A DNA stretch of 64,000 nt from Herbidospora sakaeratensis (GTDB lineage Bacteria > Actinomycetota > Actinomycetes > Streptosporangiales > Streptosporangiaceae), in the NCBI RefSeq assembly GCF_001570525.1, contig NZ_BBXC01000007.1, positions 289,085 through 353,084 on the forward strand, read 5' to 3'. Shown piece by piece: positions 1-8,077 of this stretch. Numbering within the stretch: position 1 is the first letter of the stretch; the number at the start of each line of letters is the position of its first letter. The notes beneath the pieces were generated by a model, which had not been told where the DNA came from, searched no databases, and saw only the letters and a program-made list of their open reading frames with translations. The position numbers and the translations under genes were made by a program.

Positions 1-2190
1 CCCGGCCAGTCGCTCGGCGCGCTGGTCCGCGGCGCGGGCTGCCCGCCGCGGCGGTGGCCGCTGATCCTGCACGCGCTGCCCGGCGCGAGCGACCCGCGCC
101 CGGACGACGAGGTGCTGGCCGGGTGCCTGGCCCGCCTCTGGCTGGTCGGCGCGGAGCTGGACTGGAACGCCTACCACGGGCGGCTGCCCGAGGCCGCGAC
201 CGCCGGCCTGCCGGGCCGGATCCCGCTGCCGACCTACCCGTTCCAGCGCCGCCGCCACTGGATCGAGGGCACGCCGGGCGTTTCGACGAGCCCGGCCGGA
301 CCGGCGAAGCCGACGGCCGTGGACGCCGGGACCATCTTCGACGCGATCACCAGCCTGCCCAAGCTGCCCGAGGAACAGTGGCTCCACCTGCCGGTCTGGC
401 GGCAGACCGCGGCCCCCGCGCCCAGCCTGGAGCGGCCCGGCTCGTGGCTCGTCCTCACCCGTGAGGGGGCGGCCGACGACGTGACCGCCGAACTCGCCGC
501 GACCGGCGCGACCGTCACCACGGTCCGCCCCGGCGAGGGCTACGCCGCCACCGGAGCCGGTTACACGATCCGCCCGGGAAACGTGGCCGACGCGCTCGCC
601 CTGCTGCGCGACCTGCGCGCCGCCGGCCGGGGCCTCGACCGGGTCGTGCACCTGTGGAGCCTGGAGCCCGGTGACGACACCGCCGAGTACGGCCTGCACA
701 CCCTGGTCGCCCTGGCCAGGGCGGCGGGCGACTCGGGCGTCGACCGCTGGTCGCTGGACGTCGCGGTCTCCGGCACCCAGGAGGTGCTCCCCGGCGAGGT
801 CCGCGACCCCGACGGCTCGACGTTGCTCGGCCCGGCGCTGGTGATCCCCCTGGAGTACCCGAGGGTGACCACCCGGTTCATCGACGTCGACACCCCCGCC
901 GGGCTGGTCGCCGAGCTGGCCCGCCCGCAGACCGACCGGATCGTGGCGCTGCGCCGGGGCCGCCGCCACCTCCCCGGCTACGAGACCATGGCCACCCCGG
1001 AAGCCGCTCCGCTGCGCGACGGCGGCGTCTACCTGATCACCGGCGGCCTCGGCGGCATCGCGCTCGGCCTGGCCGAACGCATGGCCCGCGACGTCAAGGC
1101 CAGGCTCGTCCTGCTCGCCCGTTCCGGCCTGCCTGGCCGGGACGAGGCCGCCCGGCGGGTCCAGGCCGTCCGCGACCTCGGCGGCGAGGTCGAGATCGTG
1201 GTCGGCGACGTGTCCGACCCGGCCGCCGTGCGGCGGGCGGTGGACACCGCGATCGAGCGGTTCGGCGCGCTCCACGGCGTCCTGCACGCGGCCGGCCTCC
1301 CGGCCATGGGCCTGATGCAGTTCAAGCGGCCCACGGAACTGGACGCCGTGCTCGCCCCCAAGATCGCCGGCACGCTGGCGCTGGCCGAGGCGCTCCGCAT
1401 CGGCGAGCCCGGCGAGACCGAGCTGGACTTCCTGGCGCTGTTCTCCTCCATCACCTCCGCCACCGGCGGCGGCCCCGGCCAGGTCGACTACTGCGCCGCC
1501 AACGCCTACCTGGACGGCTACGCGCTGCGGCTGGCCGCGACCGGCCGCAGGGTCGTCTCGATCGACTGGGGCGAGTGGACCTGGAACGCCTGGGAGGCCG
1601 GCCTGGCCGGCTACGACGAGGGTCTGCAGACCTTCTTCAAGGAGAACCGGGCCAGGGTCGGCATCGGCTTCGAGGAGGGCTACCGCTCGCTGCTGCGCGC
1701 CCTGGCCAGCGGCGAACCCCGGGTGATCGTCTCCACCCAGGACTTCGAGACCGTCGTCTCCGGCAGCGCGCTGTTCAACCTGGAGGCGGTGACCGCGCCC
1801 GCCGTGGCCGGCGTCGCCGGGGACCGGCATCCCCGGCCCGAGCTGCTCACGCCCTACCAGGAGCCGTCCGGGCCGAAGGAGGAGGCCATCGCGGCCATCT
1901 GGGGCGACGCGCTGCGCCTCGACCAGATCGGCGTGCTCGACAACTTCTTCGAACTGGGCGGCAACTCGCTGCTGGGCGTCACCATCGTGGCCGCCCTGCG
2001 CCGTGAGTTCGCCCTCGCCGAGCTCCCCCCGCACATCTTGTACGAGGCGCCGACCGTGGCCGCGCTCGCCGCGACCATCGAGGACCTCGTCTCGGGACCC
2101 GTACCGGCGGCCGAGAACGGGGGCAGCCATGTGCGCGCCCAGCTCCGCCGCTCGGGCCTGGAAGCGTCGGCGTCCCGCCGGCGCCGATGA
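1..2190 (+). CDS. Type I polyketide synthase, C-terminal part (AT tail-KR-ACP), 5' end outside window
   Basis: The frame is open from base 1, so the gene begins upstream. About 729 residues are visible. Residues 1-30 match the end of an acyltransferase (PGQSLGALVRG aligns with the corresponding AT region of the module at 11856-16559). A post-AT linker follows, then a ketoreductase: NADPH-binding ITGGLGGI near residue 345 and the catalytic stretch [26 protein letters not shown] near 480-505. An acyl carrier protein follows, with [12 protein letters not shown] near residue 650 (Ser carries phosphopantetheine). The last 30 residues are Arg-rich and may be a docking tail. There is no thioesterase domain, so the chain passes on or is released in trans. 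It heads the operon that continues with extender-unit genes. The product is unknown. Confidence 0.93.
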   Translation, partial: PGQSLGALVRGAGCPPRRWPLILHALPGASDPRPDDEVLAGCLARLWLVGAELDWNAYHGRLPEAATAGLPGRIPLPTYPFQRRRHWIEGTPGVSTSPAGPAKPTAVDAGTIFDAITSLPKLPEEQWLHLPVWRQTAAPAPSLERPGSWLVLTREGAADDVTAELAATGATVTTVRPGEGYAATGAGYTIRPGNVADALALLRDLRAAGRGLDRVVHLWSLEPGDDTAEYGLHTLVALARAAGDSGVDRWSLDVAVSGTQEVLPGEVRDPDGSTLLGPALVIPLEYPRVTTRFIDVDTPAGLVAELARPQTDRIVALRRGRRHLPGYETMATPEAAPLRDGGVYLITGGLGGIALGLAERMARDVKARLVLLARSGLPGRDEAARRVQAVRDLGGEVEIVVGDVSDPAAVRRAVDTAIERFGALHGVLHAAGLPAMGLMQFKRPTELDAVLAPKIAGTLALAEALRIGEPGETELDFLALFSSITSATGGGPGQVDYCAANAYLDGYALRLAATGRRVVSIDWGEWTWNAWEAGLAGYDEGLQTFFKENRARVGIGFEEGYRSLLRALASGEPRVIVSTQDFETVVSGSALFNLEAVTAPAVAGVAGDRHPRPELLTPYQEPSGPKEEAIAAIWGDALRLDQIGVLDNFFELGGNSLLGVTIVAALRREFALAELPPHILYEAPTVAALAATIEDLVSGPVPAAENGGSHVRAQLRRSGLEASASRRRR

Positions 2191-2225
2191 GCCGTCAGCA
2201 GCACAACCAGAGAAACGGAGAGGTC

Positions 2226-3074
2226 ATGACACTTATCGGTGTGGTGGGCGCCGGCGTGATGGGCGTCGGCGTGGCCCAGAACCTGGCCCAGACCGGCCAC
2301 GACGTGGTCCTGGTGGACAAGGACGAGGAGATCCTCGCCGCGGCCCGCGCCACCATCTGGCGCAACGCCAGGATGAGCCGCCTGATGGGCGGCCCGGCCC
2401 TGGACCCCGACGACGTGCTGTCGCGGATCACCACCGCGGTGGGCGCCGAGGCGGTCGCCAAGTGCGACGTCGTCATCGAGAACGTGACGGAGAACTGGGA
2501 CGTCAAGCGGGCGGTCTACGAGACGATGGACGCGGCCTGCGGGCCGGACACCGTCTTCGTCGTCAACACCTCCGCGATCCCGATCACCAAGGTCGCCGCC
2601 GTCACCGGCCGCCCCGACAAGGTGGTCGGGGTGCACTTCATGAACCCGGTCCCGGCCAAGCCGGCGTGCGAGCTGATCCCCGGCTTCCACACCACCGCCG
2701 AGACCGTCGAGCGGGTCCGCGACCTGCTGTCGGCGATGGGCAAGAAGGCCATCGACGTCAAGGACGCCTGCGGCTTCGTCTCCAACCGCGTCCTGATGCT
2801 GACCGTGAACGAGGCCGCGTTCCTCGTCCACGAGGGCGTCGCCACCGCCGAGTCGGTCGACGAGGTGTTCCGGAGCTGTTTCGGCCACCCGATGGGCCCG
2901 CTGGAGACGGCCGACCTGATCGGCGTCGACACCATCCTCTACAGCGTCGAGGTGCTCTACGAGCACTACGCCGACAGCAAGTACCGCCCCTGCCCCCTGC
3001 TCAAGCAGATGACCGACGCGGGCCTGCACGGCCGCAAGTCGGGCCGCGGTTTCTACACCTACGACGCCAACTAA
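2226..3074 (+). CDS. 3-hydroxyacyl-CoA dehydrogenase family protein (FkbK-like)
   Basis: A 282-aa NAD-dependent 3-hydroxyacyl-CoA dehydrogenase homologue. The N-terminal Rossmann motif is GVVGAGVMGVGVAQ, and the signature VGVHFMNPVPAKP matches the HxFNP region of the family. An ATG at 2226 preceded by GGAGAGG is preferred to the upstream ATG at 2187, which lies inside the end of the PKS gene. In methoxymalonyl-ACP and hydroxymalonyl-ACP pathways (FkbK, ZmaG types) this enzyme oxidises the C3 hydroxyl of glyceryl-ACP to the aldehyde. The next three genes are the other members of that pathway, which makes the assignment firm. Confidence 0.88.
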   Translation: MTLIGVVGAGVMGVGVAQNLAQTGHDVVLVDKDEEILAAARATIWRNARMSRLMGGPALDPDDVLSRITTAVGAEAVAKCDVVIENVTENWDVKRAVYETMDAACGPDTVFVVNTSAIPITKVAAVTGRPDKVVGVHFMNPVPAKPACELIPGFHTTAETVERVRDLLSAMGKKAIDVKDACGFVSNRVLMLTVNEAAFLVHEGVATAESVDEVFRSCFGHPMGPLETADLIGVDTILYSVEVLYEHYADSKYRPCPLLKQMTDAGLHGRKSGRGFYTYDAN

Positions 3075-3084
3075 GGAGCCAGAC

Positions 3085-3333
3085 ATGTCCGGCAACGCCA
3101 AAGAGCAGATCCTCGACTTCGTGCGCGCCCGCTACCCGCAGGCGGAGATCGACGAGACCCAGGACATCTTCGCCCTGGGCTTCGTGAACTCGCTGTTCGC
3201 CATGGAGCTGGTGATGTTCATCGAGAAGACGTTCGAGGTCACCATCCCCAACGACGAGTTGAAGATCGACAACTTCCGGTCCGCCAACACCATGGCGGAG
3301 CTGGTGGACCGGCTTTCGCCCGCACGAGTCTGA
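3085..3333 (+). CDS. Discrete acyl carrier protein for the glycerate-derived extender unit (FkbJ-like)
   Basis: An 82-aa ACP. The phosphopantetheine-attachment serine is probably the Ser of GFVNSLFAMEL near residue 35, in the expected position between helices I and II. It sits 10 bp after the dehydrogenase gene behind AAGGAG and 1 bp before the FkbI-like gene, so it is part of one transcription unit. Family knowledge: FkbH loads a glyceryl group onto this ACP, which then carries the unit through oxidation to the malonyl level. It is a carrier only. The PPTase at 6322-6954 is an obvious candidate to activate it. Confidence 0.88.
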   Translation: MSGNAKEQILDFVRARYPQAEIDETQDIFALGFVNSLFAMELVMFIEKTFEVTIPNDELKIDNFRSANTMAELVDRLSPARV

Positions 3334-3334
3334 C

Positions 3335-4483
3335 ATGACGACCCAGGCTGAGATCGCGCCGGGCGTGCTCCAGGTCACCGACCGGAAGTCCGCCCGGGCG
3401 TTCGTCGACACCCACATCGTCCCGTACGCCGACGCGTACGACCGGCAGGGCCGGGTGCCCGAGGAACTGCTGGAGCGGATGACCGCCGCCGGGCTCTGGG
3501 CGCCCTTCCTGCCCGGGGACTCCGGCGGCGGGGGGATGGACCTGGTCACCCTCGGCGAGGTCCACGAGGAGGTGGGCCGGGGCTGCTCCTCCGTGCGCAG
3601 CCTGCTCACCGTCCACACGATGGTGTCGTGGGCGGTGCAGCGGTGGGGCAGCCCGGCGCAGCGCGAACAGTGGGTGCCGGCGCTCGGCCGGGGAGACGTG
3701 CTCGCCGCGTTCTGCCTGTCCGAGCCCGGCGCCGGCAGCGACGCCTCCGGGATCGCCAGCAACGTCGTGGAGAAGAACGGCGGCTGGGTGCTCAACGGCG
3801 TCAAGAAGTGGATCACCAACGGCCAGCGCGCCGACCTCTTCCTGGTCTTCGCCCGCACGGCCACCAGCATCGGGGCGTTCCTGGTGCCCAGGGACACCCC
3901 CGGCGTCGAGGTGACGCCGATCGAGGACGTGCTCGGCACCCGGGCGTCGATGATCGCGGAGATCTCCTTCCGCGACGTCGCGCTCGGCCCGGACGCGCTG
4001 CTCGGCCCGAGCGGCTTCACCGCCGGCATGGTGCTGACCGGCACCCTGGACCTCGGCCGCTACAGCGTGGCGACCGGCTCGGTCGGCATCATCCAGGCCG
4101 CGCTGGAGGCCTGCGCCGCGTACGCCTCCCGCCGCACCGTCGGCGGGTCGCTCCTCAAGGACCTGCCGCTGATCCAGGCGAAGCTCTCCGACATGGTCAC
4201 CGACGCGCGGGCGGCCCGCCTGCTCGTCGCCGAGGCCGGTCGCCTCAAGGACGCCGGGGAGGCGTCCACGATCATGGCGACCTGGGTGGCGAAGTACTTC
4301 GCCTCCACCGCCGCCGCCCGGCACGCGTCCGAGGCGGTCCAGATCCACGGCGCGAACGGCTGCTCCCACGACTACCCGGTGGCGCGGCTGTACCGGGACG
4401 CCAAGGTCATGGAGATCATCGAGGGCAGCAACGAGATCCAGCGCATCACCATCGCCAGCCAGGCAGAACGGGAGATCATCTGA
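3335..4483 (+). CDS. Acyl-CoA dehydrogenase homologue (FkbI-like)
   Basis: A 382-aa FAD-dependent acyl-CoA dehydrogenase of normal family length. The middle-domain motif CLSEPGAGSDASG and the C-terminal VMEIIEGSNEIQRI (with the position of the usual catalytic Glu) are present. In methoxymalonyl- or hydroxymalonyl-ACP pathways the FkbI/ZmaE-type enzyme acts on the ACP-bound 2-hydroxy-3-oxopropionyl group and yields hydroxymalonyl-ACP. It starts 1 bp after the ACP stop and its stop overlaps the next start (TGATG), indicating translational coupling. The context separates it from a fatty-acid degradation role. Confidence 0.88.
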   Translation: MTTQAEIAPGVLQVTDRKSARAFVDTHIVPYADAYDRQGRVPEELLERMTAAGLWAPFLPGDSGGGGMDLVTLGEVHEEVGRGCSSVRSLLTVHTMVSWAVQRWGSPAQREQWVPALGRGDVLAAFCLSEPGAGSDASGIASNVVEKNGGWVLNGVKKWITNGQRADLFLVFARTATSIGAFLVPRDTPGVEVTPIEDVLGTRASMIAEISFRDVALGPDALLGPSGFTAGMVLTGTLDLGRYSVATGSVGIIQAALEACAAYASRRTVGGSLLKDLPLIQAKLSDMVTDARAARLLVAEAGRLKDAGEASTIMATWVAKYFASTAAARHASEAVQIHGANGCSHDYPVARLYRDAKVMEIIEGSNEIQRITIASQAEREII

Positions 4484-5562
4484 TGACCGTGGTCGACGAA
4501 ACGCCTCTTGTCGTCCCGGAGAAGCCGGTCCAGGGCCGGATCAAGTGCGTGGTCTGGGACCTGGACAACACGCTCTGGGACGGCGTGCTGCTGGAGGACG
4601 GCGAGGTCACCCTGCGGCCCGCGGTGGCGGCGCACATCCACCGGCTCGACCAGATGGGCGTGCTGCACTCGATCGCCAGCAAGAACGACAGTGACGCCGC
4701 TCTGGAGAAGCTGCGCGAGTTCGGCCTCGACGAGATGTTCCTGCACCCGCAGATCAACTGGAACGCCAAGTCCGAGTCCATCGCGCGCATCGCGAAGGCG
4801 CTCAACCTCGGGCTCGACGCGTTCGCCTTCGTCGACGACCAGGAGTTCGAGCGCGGCGAGGTCGGCCACGGCCTGCCCGCCGTCACCCTCGTCGACGTCG
4901 TCGACTTGGAGGAGGCGATGGCGCGGCCGGAGTTCATCCCCCGGTTCGTCACCGACGAGTCCGCCCAGCGCCGCCCCATGTACCAGGCGCAGGCCGCGCG
5001 CGACGACCTGGAGTCGGGCTTCGTCGGCACCAACGAGGAGTTCCTGGCCGGGCTGGACATGCGGTTCACCATCGCCCCCGCCGTCCGGGACGACCTCCAG
5101 CGGGCCGAGGAACTGACCGTCCGCACCAACCAGCTCAACTCGACCGGCCGCACCTACTCCTACGAGGAGCTCGACGAGCTGCGCGAGTCGCCCGACCACC
5201 TGCTGCTGGTCGCCTCGCTGACCGACCGGTTCGGTAGTTACGGCAAGATCGGCCTGGCCCTGGTGGAGAAGGGCGAGACCGAGTGGCGGCTCAACATGAT
5301 GCTGATGTCGTGCCGGGTGATGTCCCGCGGCGTCGGCATGGTGCTGCTCAACCACATCATGCGGCTGGCCCAGGCGGCCGGGGTGAGCGTGCGCGCCGAC
5401 TTCGTGGAGACCGGCCGGAACCGGATGATGCAGATCACCTACGCCTTCGCCGGGTTCCGCGAGGTCGGCAGGGACGGCGTCCACGTGGTGCTGGAGGCCG
5501 ACCTGAGCACCGTCCAGCCGCCCCCGCCCTACGTCCAGCTGGAGATCATCGATGAGCTTTGA
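4483..5562 (+). CDS. FkbH-like HAD-family glyceryltransferase/phosphatase
   Basis: A 359-aa protein of the FkbH/OzmB type. The N-terminal HAD motif CVVWDLDNTLWDGVLLEDG supplies the nucleophilic Asp pair, and VDDQEFERGEV is the downstream HAD acidic motif. The C-terminal third is a GNAT-like domain. The family dephosphorylates 1,3-bisphosphoglycerate and loads D-glycerate on a dedicated ACP, committing glycolytic carbon to a hydroxy- or methoxymalonyl extender. Together with the preceding three genes the set is complete to hydroxymalonyl-ACP. An O-methyltransferase (FkbG) is absent from the adjacent genes. The stop overlaps the thioesterase start by 11 bp. Confidence 0.9.
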   Translation: MTVVDETPLVVPEKPVQGRIKCVVWDLDNTLWDGVLLEDGEVTLRPAVAAHIHRLDQMGVLHSIASKNDSDAALEKLREFGLDEMFLHPQINWNAKSESIARIAKALNLGLDAFAFVDDQEFERGEVGHGLPAVTLVDVVDLEEAMARPEFIPRFVTDESAQRRPMYQAQAARDDLESGFVGTNEEFLAGLDMRFTIAPAVRDDLQRAEELTVRTNQLNSTGRTYSYEELDELRESPDHLLLVASLTDRFGSYGKIGLALVEKGETEWRLNMMLMSCRVMSRGVGMVLLNHIMRLAQAAGVSVRADFVETGRNRMMQITYAFAGFREVGRDGVHVVLEADLSTVQPPPPYVQLEIIDEL

Positions 5563-6331
5563 CGACGCGGCCGGCCGCTGGATGCCGTTCGCGGGCCAGA
5601 CCGGCGCCGGCCCGGGCGCGCTCGCGCTGTACTGCCTGCCGCACGCCGGCGGTGCCGCCTCCACCTTCCGGAGCTGGTTGCGCGTCCTGCCGGGGGTGGC
5701 CGTCCAGCCCCTCCAGCTCCCGGGCCGCGACAGCAGGCTCAGGGAGCCCGCCTACGACCGGATGGGCCCGCTGGTGGCCGACCTCGCCGAGATCGTCCAG
5801 GCGGACGTCTCGCTCGGCTCGATCGACCGCCGGTACGCCCTGTACGGCCACAGCCTCGGCGCGCTCGTCGCGTTCGAGCTGGCCCGCGAGATCCGCCGCC
5901 GCGGCGGCCCGCCGCCGGTGCACCTGTTCGTCTCCGGTTCGGTCGCCCCGCAGCTCGCCTACGAGGACGGCAAGCCGGTCGGGCAGATGTCCCGGCCGGA
6001 GGTCGTCTCGATGCTCCGCGAGCTGGGCGGCACGCCGGAGTGGCTGCTGACCGATCCCGGCGTGCTGGACATGATCCTCCCGGCCGTGGTCGCCGACTTC
6101 ACCATCAAGGAGACCTACGAGTACCGCGACGAGAAGCCGCTGGACCTGCCCATCACGGCCATGCCCAGCACCGACGACGCGCGGATCAAGGCCGAGACGG
6201 TGACGCCGTGGGGGGAGCAGACCACCAGGGAGTACGAGCTCCAGCCGTTCGTCGGCGGCCACTTCGCGGTGTTCGAGCAGGCCGCGCTGACCCACAAGCT
6301 CATCTCCAAAGCCCTGCTCAAATGGATGTGA
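5552..6331 (+). CDS. Type II thioesterase (PKS editing hydrolase)
   Basis: A 259-aa alpha/beta-hydrolase of the discrete thioesterase II family. The nucleophile elbow is YGHSLGALVAFE near residue 100, and the catalytic His lies in VGGHFAVFE near the C-terminus. The lid region is short, as expected for TEII. Such enzymes hydrolyse aberrant acyl groups from carrier proteins and restore stalled PKS modules. It overlaps the FkbH-like gene by 11 bp and the PPTase gene by 10 bp, so all three are translated together. As no integrated TE is visible in the window's PKS genes, a role in product release cannot be excluded. Confidence 0.92.
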   Translation: MSFDDAAGRWMPFAGQTGAGPGALALYCLPHAGGAASTFRSWLRVLPGVAVQPLQLPGRDSRLREPAYDRMGPLVADLAEIVQADVSLGSIDRRYALYGHSLGALVAFELAREIRRRGGPPPVHLFVSGSVAPQLAYEDGKPVGQMSRPEVVSMLRELGGTPEWLLTDPGVLDMILPAVVADFTIKETYEYRDEKPLDLPITAMPSTDDARIKAETVTPWGEQTTREYELQPFVGGHFAVFEQAALTHKLISKALLKWM

Positions 6332-6954
6332 CGGACTCCTTCGTGTGGCGGGTCCACCTCGATCAGCCGGATGGCGCGAGGTGGGCCTCGCTGCTTTCCG
6401 GGCCCGAGCGGGCCCGAGCGGCGGCGCTGGCGACCCCGGCCGAGCGCCGCCGCTTCACCGTCGCGCACGGCGTCCTGCGGGTGCTCCTCGGGCGGCTCAC
6501 CGGCCTGCCGCCGGCCGGTCTCGTCTTCGGCGCGGAGTCCGGCGGCCGACCGTACCTCGTCGGCCGGCCGATCGACTTCAACCTGTCGCACTCCGACGAG
6601 TGGGCGCTGATCGGGGTGGCCCGGCCGGGCCTGCGGGTCGGCGTCGACGTCGAGCGCGTGCGCGACGACCTCGACCATCTGGCCATGGCCCGGCACCTGT
6701 ACCGGCCCGCCGAGGTCGAGCGCCTGACCCGGGCCGCGTGCCCCCGCGAGGAGTACTTCCGGTTGTGGTGCGCCAAGGAGGCGTACATCAAGGCGACCGG
6801 GGCGGGCCTGGCCGGCCTGCGCGACGCGCCGGTGACGCACGAAGGGAACGCGACGGTGGGTTCGTCGCGTTCCCTTCGCTGGCTCGACGTGGCGCCCGGC
6901 TACGCGGGCGCCATCGTCACGACCGTTGGGACACCGGCACCACGTACCGGTTGA
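6322..6954 (+). CDS. Sfp-type 4'-phosphopantetheinyl transferase
   Basis: A 210-aa protein with Sfp-family motifs: [14 protein letters not shown] near residue 90, [11 protein letters not shown] (Mg-binding Asp and Glu) near 110, and the signature [16 protein letters not shown] near 150. It transfers phosphopantetheine from CoA to carrier-protein serines and would activate the PKS ACPs, the discrete ACP and probably the NRPS T domains further on. It is the last gene of the plus-strand operon. Its 3' end overlaps the converging acyl-CoA dehydrogenase gene by 38 bp, and a 16-bp perfect inverted repeat lies inside its final codons. Confidence 0.92.
   Translation: MDVTDSFVWRVHLDQPDGARWASLLSGPERARAAALATPAERRRFTVAHGVLRVLLGRLTGLPPAGLVFGAESGGRPYLVGRPIDFNLSHSDEWALIGVARPGLRVGVDVERVRDDLDHLAMARHLYRPAEVERLTRAACPREEYFRLWCAKEAYIKATGAGLAGLRDAPVTHEGNATVGSSRSLRWLDVAPGYAGAIVTTVGTPAPRTG
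6840..6878. terminator. 16-bp perfect stem-loop between converging operons
   Basis: The arms 6840-6855 and 6863-6878 are perfectly complementary (16 bp, beginning CGAAGGGAACGC) with a 7-nt loop. The hairpin lies about 40 bp downstream of the minus-strand acyl-CoA dehydrogenase stop and inside the last 40 codons of the plus-strand PPTase gene. There is no U-tract, which is common for actinobacterial terminators. It could end transcripts from either side, most likely the minus-strand operon; this is inferred from position and structure. Confidence 0.6.
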
Positions 6955-8077
6955 ACACCAGGTCCCGCAGCACGTCGTCGCCGCCCTCGACGATCGACAC
7001 GTACCGCACGTCGCGCAGCAGCTTGCCGATCACGGCGTCGTGGGTGTAGCCGACGCCGCCGAACATCTCCGAGGCGGCCGAGGCGATCTGCCACCCCGTC
7101 TGGCCGCAGAACATCTTGGTGGTCAGCGCCGCCTTCAGCGTGCCCACCCGGAGGAACTCCGCGGCCGCGTCCGGGCGGGCCGCGATCTCGTCGTAGCGGC
7201 GGGCCGCCGCCAGGCACTGGTTGGCCATCACGTCGATCTGCATCTCGAACTGGCCCAGCTTGGCGGCGAACACCGCGTTGCCGGCCAGGACGGCGCCCTT
7301 GACCTGCTTGGTCCTGCCGTACTCCAGGCACACGTCCCGGATCCGGCGGGCGATGCCGAGCGCCGTGGTGGCGATCAGGATGCGGCTGGCGTTCAGCCCC
7401 ACCTCCAGCAGCCGCACCCCGTTGCCGCGCAGCACGTTGGCGGCCGGCACCCGGCAGTCGGTCAGCGTCACCTGGTACGTCGCCGAGGAGCGCAGCCCCA
7501 GCACGTCCCAGCGTTTGTCGATCCGGATGCCCGGGGTGTCGCGGGGGACCAGCACCGCGAGGTAGCCGGCCGGGTCGTGTTCGGCCCGGGCGACCACCAC
7601 CAGGAACTCGGCGAAGTCGGCGTTCGTGGAGAACGCCTTCTCCCCGTTCAGCACGACGTCGTCCCCGTCGCGGCGGGCCGTCGTGGTGATCCTGGCCAGC
7701 TCGCTGCCGGCCGCGTGCTCGCTGCCGAGCGTCGCGCAGAACCCGCTGCCGGCCACCAGCTTGCCCAGGTAGTGGTCCCGCAGGTCGGGGGAGCCGTACC
7801 AGGACACCATGCTGGTGGTCAGGACCGGGATGAACAGGGTGAACGCGGCGCCGGCGTCGGCGTAGGCGAGTTCGGCGACGATCCGCACGCCGTCCTCCAG
7901 GCCGAGGCCGGGGCCGCCGTACTCCTTCGGCACCCACCAGTTCGCCAGGCCGGTGTCGGCGAACCGCTCGTACAGCGGGAGCGGCGCCTCGGCCAGCGAG
8001 TCGAGGTAGGCGTCCTTGCCGATGAGCTCCCTGCGCGCGAAGGCCTGGACGGCCCGCACGTGCTCCGGCTGCCTCAT
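6917..8077 (-). CDS. Acyl-CoA dehydrogenase associated with the PKS operon
   Basis: A 386-aa acyl-CoA dehydrogenase, last gene of the minus-strand PKS operon. The family layout is complete: N-terminal helical domain, beta domain with [14 protein letters not shown] (ordinarily LTEPxAGSD), and C-terminal [14 protein letters not shown] plus [13 protein letters not shown] containing the likely catalytic Glu. The ATG at 8077 overlaps the TGA of the upstream PKS gene (ATGA). In this context it probably desaturates an acyl-ACP or acyl-CoA intermediate or starter rather than working in general beta-oxidation. It is distinct from the FkbI-like enzyme at 3335-4483. The substrate is unknown. Confidence 0.85.
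   Translation of the reverse strand: MRQPEHVRAVQAFARRELIGKDAYLDSLAEAPLPLYERFADTGLANWWVPKEYGGPGLGLEDGVRIVAELAYADAGAAFTLFIPVLTTSMVSWYGSPDLRDHYLGKLVAGSGFCATLGSEHAAGSELARITTTARRDGDDVVLNGEKAFSTNADFAEFLVVVARAEHDPAGYLAVLVPRDTPGIRIDKRWDVLGLRSSATYQVTLTDCRVPAANVLRGNGVRLLEVGLNASRILIATTALGIARRIRDVCLEYGRTKQVKGAVLAGNAVFAAKLGQFEMQIDVMANQCLAAARRYDEIAARPDAAAEFLRVGTLKAALTTKMFCGQTGWQIASAASEMFGGVGYTHDAVIGKLLRDVRYVSIVEGGDDVLRDLVFNRYVVPVSQRS

Noticed and set aside
2187-2225. Upstream ATG 2187 for the FkbK-like gene
   Set aside because: The extra 13 residues precede the conserved GVVGAGVMG start, and GGAGAGG serves the ATG at 2226.
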